24,094 nucleotides of DNA from Clostridiales bacterium (GTDB taxonomy: Bacteria; Bacillota; Clostridia; Christensenellales; CAG-138), in the NCBI GenBank assembly GCA_009783775.1, contig WRCT01000008.1:1-24094 (forward strand). The letters are read 5' to 3'. Position numbers and translations under genes: made by a program. The notes under the pieces were generated by a model. That model saw nothing but the letters and a program-made list of their open reading frames with translations, did no database searches and had not been told where the DNA came from. Of the stretch, positions 22,650-24,094 are shown piece after piece; position 1 is the stretch's first letter; each line of letters begins with the position of its first letter.

Positions 22650-23168
22650 GTGAAAAAACTGTTGATTGTGGTCGATATGCAAAATGACTTTATCACGGGC
22701 GCGCTGGGGTCAGCGCAGGCGCGGGCGATTGTTCCTGCCGTGAAGGCGAAGATTGAGGCGCATCGGCAGAGCGGGGGCGCGGTGCTTTTTACCCGCGATA
22801 CGCATGGCGCGGATTATTTGGATACGCAGGAGGGCAGGCGTCTGCCCGTCGTCCACTGCGTTGCGGGCACGCAAGGGCACGCGATCACAGATAATCTGGA
22901 GGTCGGGAACGACGAAATATTTGACAAGCCTACCTTTGGCTGCCCGGCGCTGGCGGAGCGGGTCGCGGCGGGTGCGTATGACGAGATCGAACTTTGCGGC
23001 TTATGCACGGATATCTGTGTGGTGTCCAATGCGCTGATACTCAAGGCGCGGCTGCCGGAGACGAAAATCACCGTGGACGCCCGCTGCTGCGCGGGTGTGA
23101 GCCCCGAGAGCCACAGGGCCGCTTTGCTGACGATGGAGATGTGTCAGGTGGAAGTCGTTAGGGGCTAG
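22650..23168 (+). CDS. Isochorismatase-family cysteine hydrolase
   Basis: 172 residues, a single isochorismatase-like hydrolase domain as in nicotinamidases and related amidases. Catalytic triad by alignment: Asp9 in VVDMQNDF, Lys93 in FDKPTFGC, Cys123 in CTDICVVSN. VHCVAGTQGH resembles the P-x-H-C-x-x-G-T-x-G loop of nicotinamidase-like proteins. Nicotinamidase is possible, but the substrate cannot be fixed from sequence. GTG at 22650 is chosen because AGAGG lies 6 nt upstream; the in-frame TTG two codons earlier overlaps that site. Monocistronic, followed by repeat DNA. Confidence 0.88.
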   Translation: MKKLLIVVDMQNDFITGALGSAQARAIVPAVKAKIEAHRQSGGAVLFTRDTHGADYLDTQEGRRLPVVHCVAGTQGHAITDNLEVGNDEIFDKPTFGCPALAERVAAGAYDEIELCGLCTDICVVSNALILKARLPETKITVDARCCAGVSPESHRAALLTMEMCQVEVVRG

Positions 23169-23317
23169 GGATTAGGGATTAGGGGCCAGGGGCTGGTTCG
23201 CTCACGCGGTTTTTTCTTTTAACCACGAAAAACACAAAAGGACACGAAAGCGCTGCGGCGGAAATTTTTTTGTGCTTTTTCGTGTCTTTCGTGGCAGAGA
23301 AAAACCCGCGTGAGCGA
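23166..23317. repeat. Heptamer tandem and 120-bp imperfect palindrome
   Basis: TAGGGAT-type heptamers (23166-23183) precede a palindrome with arms TCGCTCACGCGG (23198-23209) / CCGCGTGAGCGA (23306-23317) and inner CCACGAAA (23223-23230) / TTTCGTGG (23287-23294). Its left half matches 20322-20364. Non-coding space between two convergent genes. Confidence 0.8.
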
Positions 23318-23359
23318 TATTCGCGCCATTCACGTGGTTCGCGGTAAAAAATCCGTTCC

Positions 23360-23929
23360 CTATAGCAGCGCAACCGCCCGTGCCATCAGCTTGCTATACA
23401 GCGCGGTGTCCGTGGGGCTGAAGTTCTCGGCCGTGAAATAGTCGGCGGGGAACCAGGAAACGCCGCTGTTTTCGTCCGGCTTGACGGTGAGGGGCTGGTT
23501 TTCGTCCGCCCAAAGCAGATAGGAGACCGACAGGTGTATGTGCGCGGGCACCCACGACCCGCGCTTGAAATGCCCGAAGACCGGCAGCACGTCCAGCGAG
23601 CCGATATGGGGCGAGAGCGCGTGCACATGGAGCAGGCCCGTCTCCTCCCGCGCCTCGCGTTGGGCGACGGCCAGCAGGTCCGCGTCGCCGTCGGCATGGC
23701 CGCCCGTCCAGCCCCACGCGCCTCGTTGGTTGTGGTGCACGAGCAAGGCGCGGCGGCCGTCCGCGTTGACGATAAAGCCCGAGCCGGTCAGGTGGGCCAG
23801 GAGCCCGCGGCCCAATGTCGCCGGTCCGTGCCGGCGGCAGTAGTCGGCCATCAGGCGTTGGTCTACCGTTTCCTGTTCGGACTGCGGGGCGTAGGCCTCT
23901 ATTTCGGATAAGAGTTTTTCAAAAATCAT
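23360..23929 (-). CDS. Nudix hydrolase
   Basis: 189 residues. The Nudix domain spans about 45-180, with the box G-HADGD-A-DLLAVAQ-REAREETGL (from about residue 77). The metal-binding REAREE core is intact, but the first glutamate of the G-x5-E consensus is Ala. HLTGSGFIVN and LLVHHNQRGAWGWTGGH match the Nudix group with GWxxPGGH-type openings. Substrate unknown (a nucleoside diphosphate derivative is expected for the family). The ATG at 23929 is preceded by TTAGGA about 10 nt upstream. Convergent with the cysteine hydrolase gene. Confidence 0.88.
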   Translation of the reverse strand: MIFEKLLSEIEAYAPQSEQETVDQRLMADYCRRHGPATLGRGLLAHLTGSGFIVNADGRRALLVHHNQRGAWGWTGGHADGDADLLAVAQREAREETGLLHVHALSPHIGSLDVLPVFGHFKRGSWVPAHIHLSVSYLLWADENQPLTVKPDENSGVSWFPADYFTAENFSPTDTALYSKLMARAVALL

Positions 23930-24001
23930 CGTTCATTTTCCTAACCAAGAATACCGCTGCGGCGGGGATTTATTTTAACCGCGAATGATGCGAACCGGGG
24001 C

Positions 24002-24029
24002 CCCCACCCAATTCGCAAATTGGGTGGGG
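24002..24029. repeat. 12-bp hairpin with CGCA loop
   Basis: CCCCACCCAATT-CGCA-AATTGGGTGGGG, a perfect stem inserted in GC-rich non-coding DNA between copies of CCGCTGCGGCGG. The loop is the same as at 21654-21671, 22205-22220 and 22223-22250. Confidence 0.75.
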
Positions 24030-24067
24030 TGGCAATGGCGCGAATGCCGCTGCGGCGGGAAGGTTTT

Positions 24068-24094
24068 TGCCACCACGAAAAGCACGAAAAGACA
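24068..24094. repeat. CCACGAAA repeat, cut by window edge
   Basis: GCCACCACGAAAAGCACGAAA at the window end belongs to the same family as 20322-20364 and 23198-23317. Confidence 0.65.

Overview
The window comes from a GC-rich anaerobic Firmicute (Bacillota, most likely class Clostridia). Three things point there: a complete T-box leader on the minus strand, consensus TTGACA/TATAAT promoters with strong Shine-Dalgarno sites, and a dockerin-tailed secreted protein. No taxonomic marker allows a closer placement. Most of the window is chromosomal housekeeping sequence, with dense families of short palindromic repeats between genes and in one case inside a gene.

Layout. 1-3133: divergent tig (trigger factor, cut by the window edge) and thrS, fired from back-to-back promoters. 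3134-3790: repeat debris, a small XRE regulator and a divergently transcribed 66-codon Cys-rich gene. 3783-4754: holA (DNA polymerase III delta). 4773-4911 and 9090-9215: two same-orientation copies of a hairpin-bearing inverted-repeat element; between them lie a P-type ATPase (minus) and argS (plus). 9226-10850: serS with a 1-nt-overlapping DUF2752 membrane gene. 10883-15730: a complete branched-chain amino-acid ABC operon livJ-livH-livM-livG-livF, with a hairpin terminator/attenuator after the binding-protein gene. 15935-16588: a 5'-truncated formate-tetrahydrofolate ligase broken at a tandem repeat. 16705-18609: a tyrosine phenol-lyase/tryptophanase-family gene under a T-box leader whose specifier reads UAC (Tyr). 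18667-20305: a secreted Gly-rich dockerin protein. 20377-21500: an AT-richer patch with a gene remnant, a one-TM hypothetical protein and a GNAT acetyltransferase. 21501-22340: a gene-free array of perfect hairpins and nested palindromes. 22306-22504: an initiator tRNA-Met transcription unit. 22650-23929: a cysteine hydrolase and a convergent Nudix hydrolase, with more palindromic repeats around them.

How it fits together. Translation is the recurring theme: ThrRS, ArgRS, SerRS, initiator tRNA and trigger factor. None of the three synthetases has a T-box here. The only T-box drives a PLP-dependent lyase of tyrosine, which is normally a catabolic enzyme; this is the most unusual regulatory arrangement in the window. 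The next most interesting observations are an in-frame repeat insertion in argS, a long structured argS leader with mutually exclusive helices and a helix running into the ribosome-binding site, the covarying hairpins of the 4773/9090 element family, and tandem U-U mismatches in the T-stem of the initiator tRNA. All functional statements are homology recognised by eye; no database search or folding program was run.
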